From positions 74,022,659 through 74,086,658 of the forward strand of contig CM049313.1 in NCBI GenBank assembly GCA_026874595.1: a stretch of DNA of 64,000 bases, in the 5' to 3' direction. The DNA comes from Sipunculus nudus (taxonomy: Eukaryota; Annelida; Sipuncula; Golfingiida; Sipunculidae). The notes under the pieces are model-generated. The model was not told the DNA's origin and searched no databases. It saw nothing but the letters and a program-made list of their open reading frames with translations. Positions 24,369-36,698 of this stretch are shown here, in pieces (position 1 is the stretch's first letter; each line of letters starts with the position of its first letter). The position numbers and the translations under genes were made by a program.

Positions 24369-27300
24369 GAACATAGAGTCACTCTTACCTGTCCAATTCC
24401 TTTGGAAAATGAAATGAGTGAAGTCTCCATTCTTTTCGGTTCTTAACACAGTTATGGGCAGCGTGTAGTAATTTCTGCTTGACGAGGGCCAAATCGGCTT
24501 CATCACTTCCACGCCACATATGGGCGCTGCGTTCGATCCTTCGCCATTGGGGAAATGGGGAGTGCGCCCTCTTAACATATATTTCTCTTTGTTAAAACTA
24601 TTGGTGTTCCGCCAAGATAATAGCAATTAAATGATTTTAAATGTAACATTTATGGACAATATGGGAGACGATGTAGGATATGATATCCTTAAATTTTTTT
24701 CAAATAAAATTTAATCCCGCAGATAAAAATTAATATGGTACATTTGGAAAAAGTCGACAAATGTCTTGGAATGGTCACAGAAATAATATGCTCTCATGTT
24801 TTTTATATGCTATTCAGTGATAAGGGATTATTTGTTGTTAACAGAAGTGGAAGGCTTACAACCTGGCATGGAACAAGTCTGAGTATGGAAACATTGAAAG
24901 TATACGACTTCCGGCAGACAAGATTTGGAAACCAGATATCCTCATGTACAACAGGTATATTAACATATACAGATGCCACGTGGCAATTTCATTACCAGTT
25001 AAGACAATGAGCCAGAGCAAAGTTGTTCGAATCCTAATGTTCGTGGGTTATAATAAAACAAGTCTGAATCTACATTCAAAGGAATACAAGCCTCCGCCAT
25101 ATGTGCATTCACTTATTCGTCCAATACCCCACGGTTCATTCGTGCAGTGCACATATAGTAATATGCCTTTATAACATTCCTGATACGGACCATATGCCGG
25201 ACTCATACGAAAATCTATCTGATTCTTCCTTGGCTCATTCGCGAAATACCCTGTAAATTTCATGCGATTCCGTTCATGATTGCGTGAGTGATCACACACA
25301 TCACACACTCACAAACACTTATAAATGAGAATGAACGTATACCCTCCACGTGGTAACAATAAAAATGTGTTTTAAATTAAAATTTATAATTTGTTTTGCA
25401 GAATTCTCGTAGAATATGTCCACGAGTAACGATTCGAGCAACTGTTGATAGTGGTGTGTTCTGTCTGTGTCATAACTCTGGGCGTCCTTTTGCTCTCTGT
25501 ATGGAACGCCTCTAATCCCTTAATTGTAAATTCCATTTACACCATGCGAGCCTCCATGCTTGGAAGAATTTAAATGATTGTTAACATTTGAGCTGACCTG
25601 AAACCAGATTGGGTTGCAAGACAACCATGTGCTTGTCTAACATCTCAAACTCTCAAAGACTCCGAATAAAATCAAGGTCAGAAAAATTGGATATATACCA
25701 AAGATTCAGTCAGACACCAACTGTCATTTCGTTTTTCTTTTTTTATACAATGTTTATATTATATATAAATCGTCTTTTTTTCTTTCAGTGCTGACGAAGA
25801 CATTGACAGCACATACCCAACAAATGTCGTAGTGAGCCACGACGGCAGCTGTCAGTGGGTGCCTCCGGGGCTGTTTCTAAGCACGTGCAAGATCGACATC
25901 ACGTGGTTCCCTTTTGATGACCAAAAGTGTCGCATGAAATTCGGCTCCTGGACATACACGTCAGACGGGATTAATCTGATGCTACAGGACGAGTCTGGGG
26001 ACATATCTAGTTTTATTCAGAATGGAGAATGGGTTCTAATGGGCAAGTCTATATTTCACATCAACCGAACATTTAAACCCCATCAATGTAACTGTATAAA
26101 TAGAAACTGTAACTTCGAAGGTAATCTTCTTCAAAATCCCTCCGCTTAAATAAGAAATAAATTCCGAAATTACTTTACCTCAAAACCGTATTGGTCAGTC
26201 ATTCTATGTAAAATAATACTCATGAGTTTATTTAAACAGATAACAAGTTTTACATTTTTCATGAAGGAATTCGACCACAGGTGGCACCTGCCACTTTAGA
26301 CATACTTATGTCGATTTTATTATTACGTCATCCAGGCGTGAATAAAAAAAACAAAAACACCTGCATTCTTCATGTGCTCTTAATATAGCTTATTGTGTAG
26401 CTTGAATATGGACATGCTAGTCAGGTGGAGTAGGACGATTTTGCGTGATGCGACAATACGTAAATTTTAGCTGTTTGTAAACACTGGACTGATTAAAACA
26501 GACAAAAGTCAAAATGATTTAGAAATCCCCTTTCCTCTCTCTATTTTCTTTTAATAGTGTACATTAGCCCATTTATTTACAGAGAATCGAAGTTAAAACA
26601 AAACTAATAAAATAACTTTACATGAACTAATGAAGTGCCAGTTGCGCAAATTTCCGTTTATCCAACCATGCAGCATGTTCTTCTAAAACACACAGACACA
26701 TATACGATCGCTACAACGAACACTATATGAATGGTAAATCGATTATGGTCATTTAAATTATCCACAGAAAAATTCTAAGATATATTTTGTATTTACACCC
26801 CTCCCCGCCTACGAAGACTAAGACTTATATTTAATTATCAACTTTGTTGCAAACCAGCAAAAGTGTCAGTTCAGGTGCACATTAGGAGCCGTTAAAAAGT
26901 TCCAGCGAATAGAGCTACTAGTATTTCCGATATTCAAGTTATGAGTGACCTCTGGTGGATTCCGCTTGTACTAAATAAAAGCAAAACGGTTACCATATAA
27001 AATTCTACCACAGGAAATTTTGTTTTCTTTATCTTATTTTTCATGATGCAATACAAATAAAGTCCAAACCCCACCTGGATTATAAAGTTTTGAGGAATTA
27101 AATGTTCTTGCACTTGTGTCATATCTCCTGAATTTTTTTTTTTTGCTTTTTAACTTTTGTCGAATTATCATTATGTTTTTATGTGTCTGCACTCAGTATG
27201 TTTTTATTTCAGCAGAGCTGTTATGTATAAATGGTCAAGTTCTTGAAGCTCTGTAATTCAAAGATATAGTACTTTTTGCTAGCTGGCGGTCAAACACTGG

Positions 27301-30300
27301 CCAAAACTAGAAAAGTTCCATAATGCATCTATATATTAAGTCCCTAGCATAGCAGTATGCACATTTTCTTAATTGCTTTGTTTTTGTTCGTAACAAAACG
27401 GAATGGTTTGAGCTTCAGTTTGCATTTAAATGTTGGGCAACAGATATATATATATATAAGGAAAATTATATTATATTTTATGAAGTTATGTTTTTACATA
27501 TCGATATATAGGTATATTCATATAGGGACCAGCACTTAACTGTTTAGTTTCCTAAATTTGAAGCATGGGTTTTACATGCCTGAATGCGATTATAGGTGTA
27601 CATTGAACCACAACTATAGAGAACAAATGAAGTGTTATGTAATTAATAAAATAGACATTAACTGTTTCTGTCTGCTCGGTGGCAAGCAGTCGTATTGCAT
27701 GGGTCGAAGACGCATGCCCAGCGCGTGTGCATGATTTACTAATGTGTCCTTAACTAACTTTACCGTATGCTTAGCCATGTGTACATACCTTGTTTCAGCG
27801 CTGGTGTTTTGCATGTAATGTTTTTGGTACTTAGCCCCACTGTATTTTATAACTTCTTTCAATTGCATGCCCAGCACTAACTGTTTTAACAGCTTTGTTT
27901 AAATGGATGTTTTTGTTTACTTTACATATATAGTACTTGCAATAACGATGAAGTTTATTTTCGATATTATCACTATGGGTGCCATCCAGTGCTCATAGGT
28001 GATTTTCTTCATTTTGATATTTAAAAAAATGCTTTGATTTAAACATTTCAACCATCTACCAATGGAATTCATCTTGTTTTATTAGGTTTATATTTTTGAT
28101 TCAACATCTCCATAGGAATTACCATGGTACATTGTTAAGCGGTAAACTGTAATAAACAAAGTTTTAAAATATCTGATTCAATAAGATAAGGAGAGGAATC
28201 TATGCGTTTTTTCCATAGTGCTTTGACTGGTTTTAGTGGCTTCTTTTACTGATATTATAAAATTAACGAGAGTCATAATTTTTACTTTGGTTTGGACAAA
28301 AGTGACGCGACCGATATTCCTATATTTGTCAGAGGAGTTTTAATATTTATTTTCGATTTAAGCATATATATTCGCCTTCGAGCCATTAAAGTTAATGTTA
28401 GAAATTTTGATTTTATATTTTTATAACTTTTTATGTTTGATACCTATAAAGCATACACATATTTTGACGTGTTTGAAGTGAATCAATGTACAAATGAGTA
28501 CCCTTTTTTCGTGGGTTAGAGAGTAATTCTGTTTATTTTCCCTGTTTTACCTGTGTCTTTTAAGTATGAATACATGGGTTTGTAATAAATATTCATGTTT
28601 GATGTGAGAATCAGGGATGTATTACACGTCATTTTGGTACAAACGAGTGAAATTTCTGTTAGTGTTCCACTGAACTGATCAAGTACTTTATTGCCTCTCA
28701 AATTATTCCTACGTCAATGAGTAGACCAGTAAATAATCATTAATTAGTCCTAAGGGACATCTGTAGTACTTACAGAGCAAGCTTTCCGCGCATATTTATT
28801 TCTAGGTATAAGGTTAGAAATATCTAATTATTTTCATATAGGTGTTATCAGAACATGGGATCCAGTTACAGATTTACAACGCAGATTAAAAGTTACTTAA
28901 CTGAACTTTTCAACGTGTTAGCGAAAGTTGTTCTTTCGTTGTAGCCTTTGTAAAGAGTCCAGTGAAAAGTTAAATCTAATGATTGTACAGAAAAAGCTCT
29001 CATTACGGCACCAAGAAATGATATCAAGTAGCCATTTTAATGCGTTTTATCTCTCATCCGGGGGTTCCTGGTAGTGGTCCAACACAATCAACCGCAATGT
29101 TCCTGAGCATATGTATAATTACGGTGTCTGATGTATAAATGTAACATTGAATAATGCATGCACCGGGTGATGCCTCGCATTATCCCAATAGAAATGTTTT
29201 ACATGCTTTCCCTATTTGTATAGTGGTGACGGGCAAGTATTTTGAAATAGGTCTGCTTCCTAACCTGATGTTGGAGACTAAAATCCTTGCCTTACTTGTT
29301 TATGTTTATACTAACTCTTACATTAATGCATTTTTGTCGTTTACTTTCAACCTACTCACATACGTCTAGCCGACGGCCTTCCTCAGTGCTATGTGTACTT
29401 CGATTCTAATTTCATTTCTTATATATTTACGCATTTCAATTATATTCACAGGTATACAGGTATTTTGAGTATATATACTTTTATAGTATTTTTATATACT
29501 TAATTTATTTTAATTTGGCCATACAAAAATCTACGTGTATATTCATAAAAATTGAATTATTTATTACCTGTGATGTTTGATATCTGTAGTTCACTTTTGT
29601 ATCATAAGGATCATGAACTTGTTGTTATTTGAAAACAACAAGTTTGCAAGTACACAGCTCTAGGAAGCGCCTCAGCTGCCCTGTCCCGCCCCCTGGCGGG
29701 TTAAGGAGACGTGAATTGATCCCCTGCTTGTGTGTGTGTCATTCCAGGTTTGCCCGGCGAGCGTAACGTGATACAATACGCCTGCTGCTCCGAGCAGTAC
29801 ATTGACATTACGTTTACCGTCCATATACGCCGTCGCGTCCTGTACTTCGTTGTGAATATGGTTATACCTTGCTTCCTGCTCTCCGGTATGTCCCTGCTGC
29901 AGTTCTTGCAACCCCCTGAAGCCGGAGAAAAAGTTCAGATTGGTACGTTCCTCGTTGCGTATCAGGTCATTGATTGGCTGATGTCGCGGGGGTCTGTAGC
30001 TGGCAGTTAGGTGTTGGTCGCCTTGTCTGGTCACGTTAGCACGTTTATTGGCGCTGCCATAGTTAAACACCTCCGTTTTCCCATTAACTCAAATGACACA
30101 AATCCCTTGAACTGAAGTCAATAAGTAATCGTTAAGAATTAATATTTGATACATTAATTAATCCATTATATACGGGTTCATATTATTTTTATACCTCCAT
30201 GTGAATATTGTCCAAGATTTTGTGTGGTCCTCGTGAAAACATAATCGAAGTGCGCTGTAAAAAATGATGATCGCAAAGAACGCACTTCGTATATATTCTT

Positions 30301-33300
30301 GGTGTATTTCCTGCATTACTGTTAGTCTAGTCTCGAGAGGGTTTACCTTTGGGTGTCACCGCTGAAGTAAATACGGTTATACTGATGGCAGAAAACTGAT
30401 AGACATGCTAGCGGGGTCTAGTTGAATGATGTCACGTGTTGTGCATGTACTCTTTTTCAATTGCCTCGTTTTACTTTCTTCTCTCATCGTAGGTGTGCCT
30501 GGCAAACGCAATATAATTCAGTACGATTGCTGTCCGGAAAAGTACATAGATATCACGTTTACAATCCATGTCAGACGACGGACATTATATTATGGCTTTA
30601 ATTTGTTAATTCCGTGTGTTCTGATATCGTCAATGGCACTCCTGACCTTCACCTTGCCTCCTGATGCGGGCGAGAAGATCAGCTTGGGTATGTATAACTC
30701 GGTGAAAATTACATAGTCAGACCCGAAAAGGTAAGACTGACATAACAGGTATGACATGTATGGACACAAAACCAAATGTGAAGTAAAAGTATTTTTTTAT
30801 GTTGACCTGTCACTTTAAAAACTTTAAATCTGCCAGGCATCAAATCCCTATGAGTTCGCCTCATAATTACAAACAAAGCATTCCGACAAAGCCGCTTGTA
30901 ATTTTGGCTTAAAGTGTTAGAGGTTATGCAAAATTAATGTGTAATATAAAGATACTATAAAGAGATGTCTTTTTTTCTCATAGGTGCATAAAATGTCATC
31001 TTTAAGATTCGATGGTGATTTTTTCTTTGTCAGACGTCACGGTTAGAATTAAATAAAAAAACGTCATGGACATTATTATAGTTTCCTGTCAACAGAGACT
31101 TTATCATTAAACTAGGGAAAATATTTAAAAGCCATCCCCTGGGAAATAAGCATTATATCTAATTATAAATATTATTTTTGAAGTACACTTATGTTCTTGT
31201 TGGGGTCGAACAATAATTTTCAAATTAAATACCTTGTCTAACTTTGAAATCTTATTTAACAAGGGTGGCTGGATATGCTTTCCATTCCTTATATCAAGCC
31301 GAATGTGTAACATGAGTTGGTACTTCGTTATACAAAGATTTCCTTGACTAACATACATCACTAGATCACTGCAAATTGCGTTCCAAGGACACATTTTGTT
31401 CTGCAACCTGTGCTATACCATAATCTAAAATGAACGCCTTGCTACTGGAAATCAAATTTTTTATCAGTTGTCACCATTTTTAAATGACCACTTCCTCGCC
31501 TAATTGTCTACAAATAGCAGATTTCGTCCTGTCATGCCTTACACATGTTTGTGTCTCTGATACCAATTAATGGAACGTCGGAATCACCTTTTTTTAAAGT
31601 GCTGATAATTATCTAATGAATATTAATTATTACATAAATTCTAACAAATTGAGGATGGTTAATATAATTATCAGGTCGAAATTCCACCGGAAATAGTATA
31701 AGGCATTTCACTGCGCATGCGCATCTAATAAAATTTTAAACGCACTTTCATTTTCCTCCTCAGCCTAGTGACTACACACGGTCTGAATGATACACATATG
31801 AGTTTGGTTAATTTTGATAGTTGCTGTCAAAAATGCGTCGACCTAGCGTTTGTGCAGACCACACTCGTCTGATATATATTTTTTTAATTCCATAGACTAG
31901 TCCAATGTGGTAGCACACTTTTCGACAACATCTCTCATATGCACACATAGAGCCATTCAATGAACGAAATGTCACCACTTGATGCCTCATCACTGGGTTT
32001 TGTGCTCTGCTTGAACCGTAATAGTTCGAACACTTGCTGTCTGCGTGGTTATTAGTGCTTTCAGAGGCTGGTCTACATACTATGTGTACTCGTGCACTCA
32101 GCTGGTATTGTTCGTGTCAATAGAATTTGTATCAATATTTATACATATCTACAATGTGTACATGCGTAGGATATACTTAGATCATATATTATGACAAGAA
32201 AAGCAATGGCATGTCAACAAAACATATTTCACGTAAAACGTCACTGAAATTGCAGATCTGAAATTATTTGTTAAGAATTGGTCATATTTACAGGAAAAGG
32301 CTAATAAAAATATAAAGTTCAGATAAGGATTTGGTTATGTACCTTCAAGGAATATGTTAGTTAACCCAATAAAATTATGTTGTAAATGTGGAACAGTATA
32401 TGTATATATTTACGTTCATACTGAAGTTAATAAAAAGGTAGTTAAATATTACTTTCCGTTCCTTTTTTATCGTACTGTTTTAAAGGATCTAATGTTTACT
32501 GATTTAAAAGTTTTTTAATAGTTGAAACTTTAATGAAAATATATGGGCGAATTGTCTCGGGTAAGGGTTAACTTGGTTAATCAATATTGGGAAATACATT
32601 TTAGAAATGTAAGAACAACAGTTATGCTTTCAATGAACTGTCACTCAATTTCCTATACCGCATAAGAGAAACTCTAAACACTGTTAGCATAGAACATTGA
32701 GCATGTAAATGGCCTCTTCATTATTTGTGCTCCAAAGAGTCGAAATTATGGTCGGTATATTACAATATACACTATTTTTCAACAGTTAATTGAATATAAA
32801 CATATATGTGATAAGAACTCGACTCCTTCAGCAAAAAAAATTTCAAAACCAGAAGAAACAATGACATATATGCACATTTCTAAAAAAGTTATTCGATCAT
32901 ATAACCGTGCTCGTATATTAAATCAAATACCATATGTACTTAAATAGCATGTGTTTGATGTGCATGTGTCTCTTGTTGATGAAGATGCGTTTTTTTACAG
33001 GTGTGACCATTCTCCTCTCTTTAACTGTGTTTTTACTTGTGGTGGCGGAAACAATGCCCCCGACCTCGGACGCCGTGCCGTTAATAGGTGAGGTTGTGTC
33101 GCAGTCACCGCCAAAAGAATTCATGTCAAGTGTTGAGCTGAACGAGCAAGAAAGTCTAATGTGCACGACCCTACTGTCCTCAGACCTGTGCCATGTTATT
33201 CATACCCATGTTGATAAATTTAGCTCCATTTCTTTCCAAAAGTTTTGACGAGAATGGGATAATTATAATGGTTAATAGGGAATAATAATCTCTTGTAGGT

Positions 33301-36300
33301 TTGCGTGGTATCATGATGCCTGAAACGTAAATTTTGTCTCGCGCAGTCCAATAATTTAAGCAAATTAAAAATATCGAAAGGGTCATACGGTATTTAACCA
33401 TTCAAATGACTCACCTTTAACGTCATTTGTATTTGACAAACACTGATCCGTAGAAATCTAAATTCTTGAATCCCCAGAAGAGAAATATATCCCATATTGA
33501 TTGTAAAATCAGAGCACCCATTAATTTGAACCTTCTTGCTCTTTCACTTCGCGTTTCCTGAAATACCAACAGTGTCAGATTGCTTTCAGTGTTGTACCTC
33601 ACAATAACATTTGCTTTAGGTATTTTGCAAGCATCTTGCAACCCTTGTACTAATCAGGTAGTATTCAATTGCCCTAACACCTTCTCATTGTGCTAGTTCG
33701 AAATTTACTTCTATACTTTCAACGAAATATTTTCGTTTGTAGAGAATAATAAAGTTATGTCCAACCAGACCAGCAGTCAGGTAACACGGCCCATCAATAC
33801 AGATCAAAATGTCATGGTCAAAAATTGTAATACTTGTTCAGAAAAAAAATGTTTTGACCATTCTTGTTGTCTATTTGGCGGGGATTTGCTGCAAATATCC
33901 TTCTGAGAAATATATAATTTCTACCTTAAGACAACTCCAACTGCGGACTCTAATATTTATTGGCTGTTTAAAATTCATAACTCCAATGTAACCGATATTG
34001 GTATCCCTTTCATATTTTGTTCATCTAAGGTAAAAATCGAAATAATCAAAAGTGTCAGAGTTAAAATCTTTCTGTAGAGATAACTGCAACGTTATTCTAT
34101 ACATAACTTATAATACACACGAAACAATCAGAGAGGTCATATGCAGACTGTATGGTACGAAATAATCAAAAGTGTCAGAGTTAAAATCTTTCTGTAGAGA
34201 TAGCTGCAACGTTATTCTATACATAACTTATAATACACACGAAACAATCAGAGAGGTCATATGCAGACTGTATGGTACCCTGCATCCGTATTATATGTTA
34301 CCCTTTTAATATTACCATTTGTGATGCAAGTATGTCTTGTGGTGATTGCTACTGTCACAGTGTATGCTATACATACATGCTATACCTGCTTTGCTTGTTG
34401 TTGTTGTAGATATCTTAGACTCGTAATGCATTTAATCAGAGGTTCAAGTCACTATAGAAAGGTATAAAGAACCCCCCTAACCATAATGTAATGTTTCCTT
34501 AAACGTCAACACCAAACTGCTCAGTTAACTTATTAATTCCCTTTCACTCCCTGTTTTTTTAAGCTTTTCATAAGTTATTTATGTCTGTCGGTACACAAAA
34601 AAATTGAACTGTAATAAAAAAAATCATCAAATTTGTAAAAATAATTTTAATTATGGTAATTATTTCTCAGGACATCACACTTCGAGGAATGTAAATTACT
34701 GTCTCGTCTTCATAAAGAAAATGTGTACCAGATTTCATTATCCCTTACGTAATGTTTGTGATAATGTCTCCGTGCTCTCATTTATGAACTGCACTCTGTT
34801 AAAACCATAAATACACACACCACCTCAAAAATGTTGTATTTAGCAATATGGAACACTTACTATAGTAATTTCCACTTTAAATACAGCGCTTTTTCCCAGC
34901 CATACTAATCCCTAGCCAAACCTTATTTTAAGGCTTTAACATCCTTGCTTTTAACACTTGACAAGAATCCTCGGTGTTGGTGAGTGGGGCAGGGGTATTG
35001 TTAGCCTCCTAAGGCAAACTTACAGTGTAAAGAGATCCTGAAATAAGGTAAATTAATCATTACTTCAACCAACTGGATATTCAGTGTCAGGTAAAATTTA
35101 AATTGATGTCTTTCAATAAATATCAATAGCTTTCATCTTTCTCTTTGCATGAATATTCATTTCTGTTAAGCTTTGTTCAAAACAATCTGTGTCAAGATCT
35201 TTTTTTTTAATGCATGCCTTGAATGTAAATATCACATTGTATTGTAACATTTGATGATATGATAAGAGTTGCGGCATACTGTAGTTTTGTCGGGATTAGA
35301 TAAAACGTTCCTTATAAATACGTAATAAAAGTTTCATTTAAGATGTTTAAGGATTTCAGCATAAAGTGGACAAATGGGAAAAAAATGTACCGCTTCAGAG
35401 TGTTATATATATTATATTTAATTCATGGAGTTTCCTGAAAGGTCATCTGTTATTTGGTAAGTAATGAAGCTCAGTGAAGAATTATTTATATATTTTATGA
35501 ATGCCTATCTTCATGTTGTTGTATATTTATCTTTGCAGCATGAAAATATGTTTAGAGGGAATGATTGACATGGCCCTTTCGAAGAGTCGCCATTTCTCAT
35601 GATAATTATAAATATGCACCTGTAAAGGTCCATAGGATATAACCGTGGGATAAAAAATATAATTGTACAAGGCGCACAACATAAATTTTTACGTAATAAT
35701 CTTTTGCTAGTCTTGAGTCTCATAAAATCAAGAACTGAGTCACGATGAACACTTCATTACCTCAACGAACCCAAAATTCCATCTTTATTTTATAACCAGG
35801 CTATGACCGAAGGTTATGACCGATGATCTTGAAATGGTTTCTTGTGCTATCGGGTTCAATCGAAATGTCCACTGAGGCGGTCTCCCTAAGATTTGTTTAC
35901 CTTTATCCCGAAAATAGGCTTTATTTGGCCTTCCATAATCTTGCACATTGTTTCTAGCCAACCGGCGCTACGTTAGGCAGGGGTGGACCCGGGTGAAAAA
36001 TTATTTGGGAAATATTGGCCCAAGATTAACACCGACCTCATCGTATCACGTATCAGTATATATGCTTATACCATCAGCCTATCGGTATCGGCATTTTGTG
36101 AATATCATCGGCCCACCGGGAAACTTCTTGGCTTCCAAATAGCCAAATCTGCCAATGATCTGACGTGACAATTATTAACCCTCTCAGGTAACGCGTTTGC
36201 TCAATTCTTTAGTGCCGCGTTCTCTCTAATACTTAACTTTTCTTGATTCTCTGTGGTGACAGTTTCCTGTCAATGTCCAACATTTCTTTAACCCTTCTGG

Positions 36301-36647
36301 GGCGACACATCCACACCTCCCTCTGCAGTGGTATCTTCTTCCAAATCATCGGCGCCGGTTCGTTTTTATAATATTTTTTTAAATGTTGCTTTTCCTCTCG
36401 TCTTTTCGGAATACGTATTTCCTCTAATTCTTCTCGGGTCAAATATTACTATTGACTGATCTAGGTTTTACTATTTCTAGCTTATCTGGATGGGCTTTCT
36501 TTTTGGCGTTTCTTTATAATTCCTACTGTTCCTCTTTTTTATCTAATAACTCTCAATTTTAGCTATACCTATTTTTGACTATTTCTTCTACTCTCCATGG
36601 ACCTCGCATATCTCTCGGGTGGCACTAATCCGACATTGTTTCTAGCA

Positions 36648-36698
<51 letters not shown>

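Larger units (their letters stand above)
19440..24844 (+). other. nAChR intron after exon 3b
   Basis: 5.4 kb of intron with three long AT microsatellites, a run of 15 G at 22331-22345 and a pogo-like element (23179-24291). No other exon is seen. Confidence 0.6.

Noticed and set aside
32934-33248. 104-codon frame taken as a gene
   Set aside because: Only 33001-33087 is coding (receptor exon 9); the rest is intron read in the same frame.
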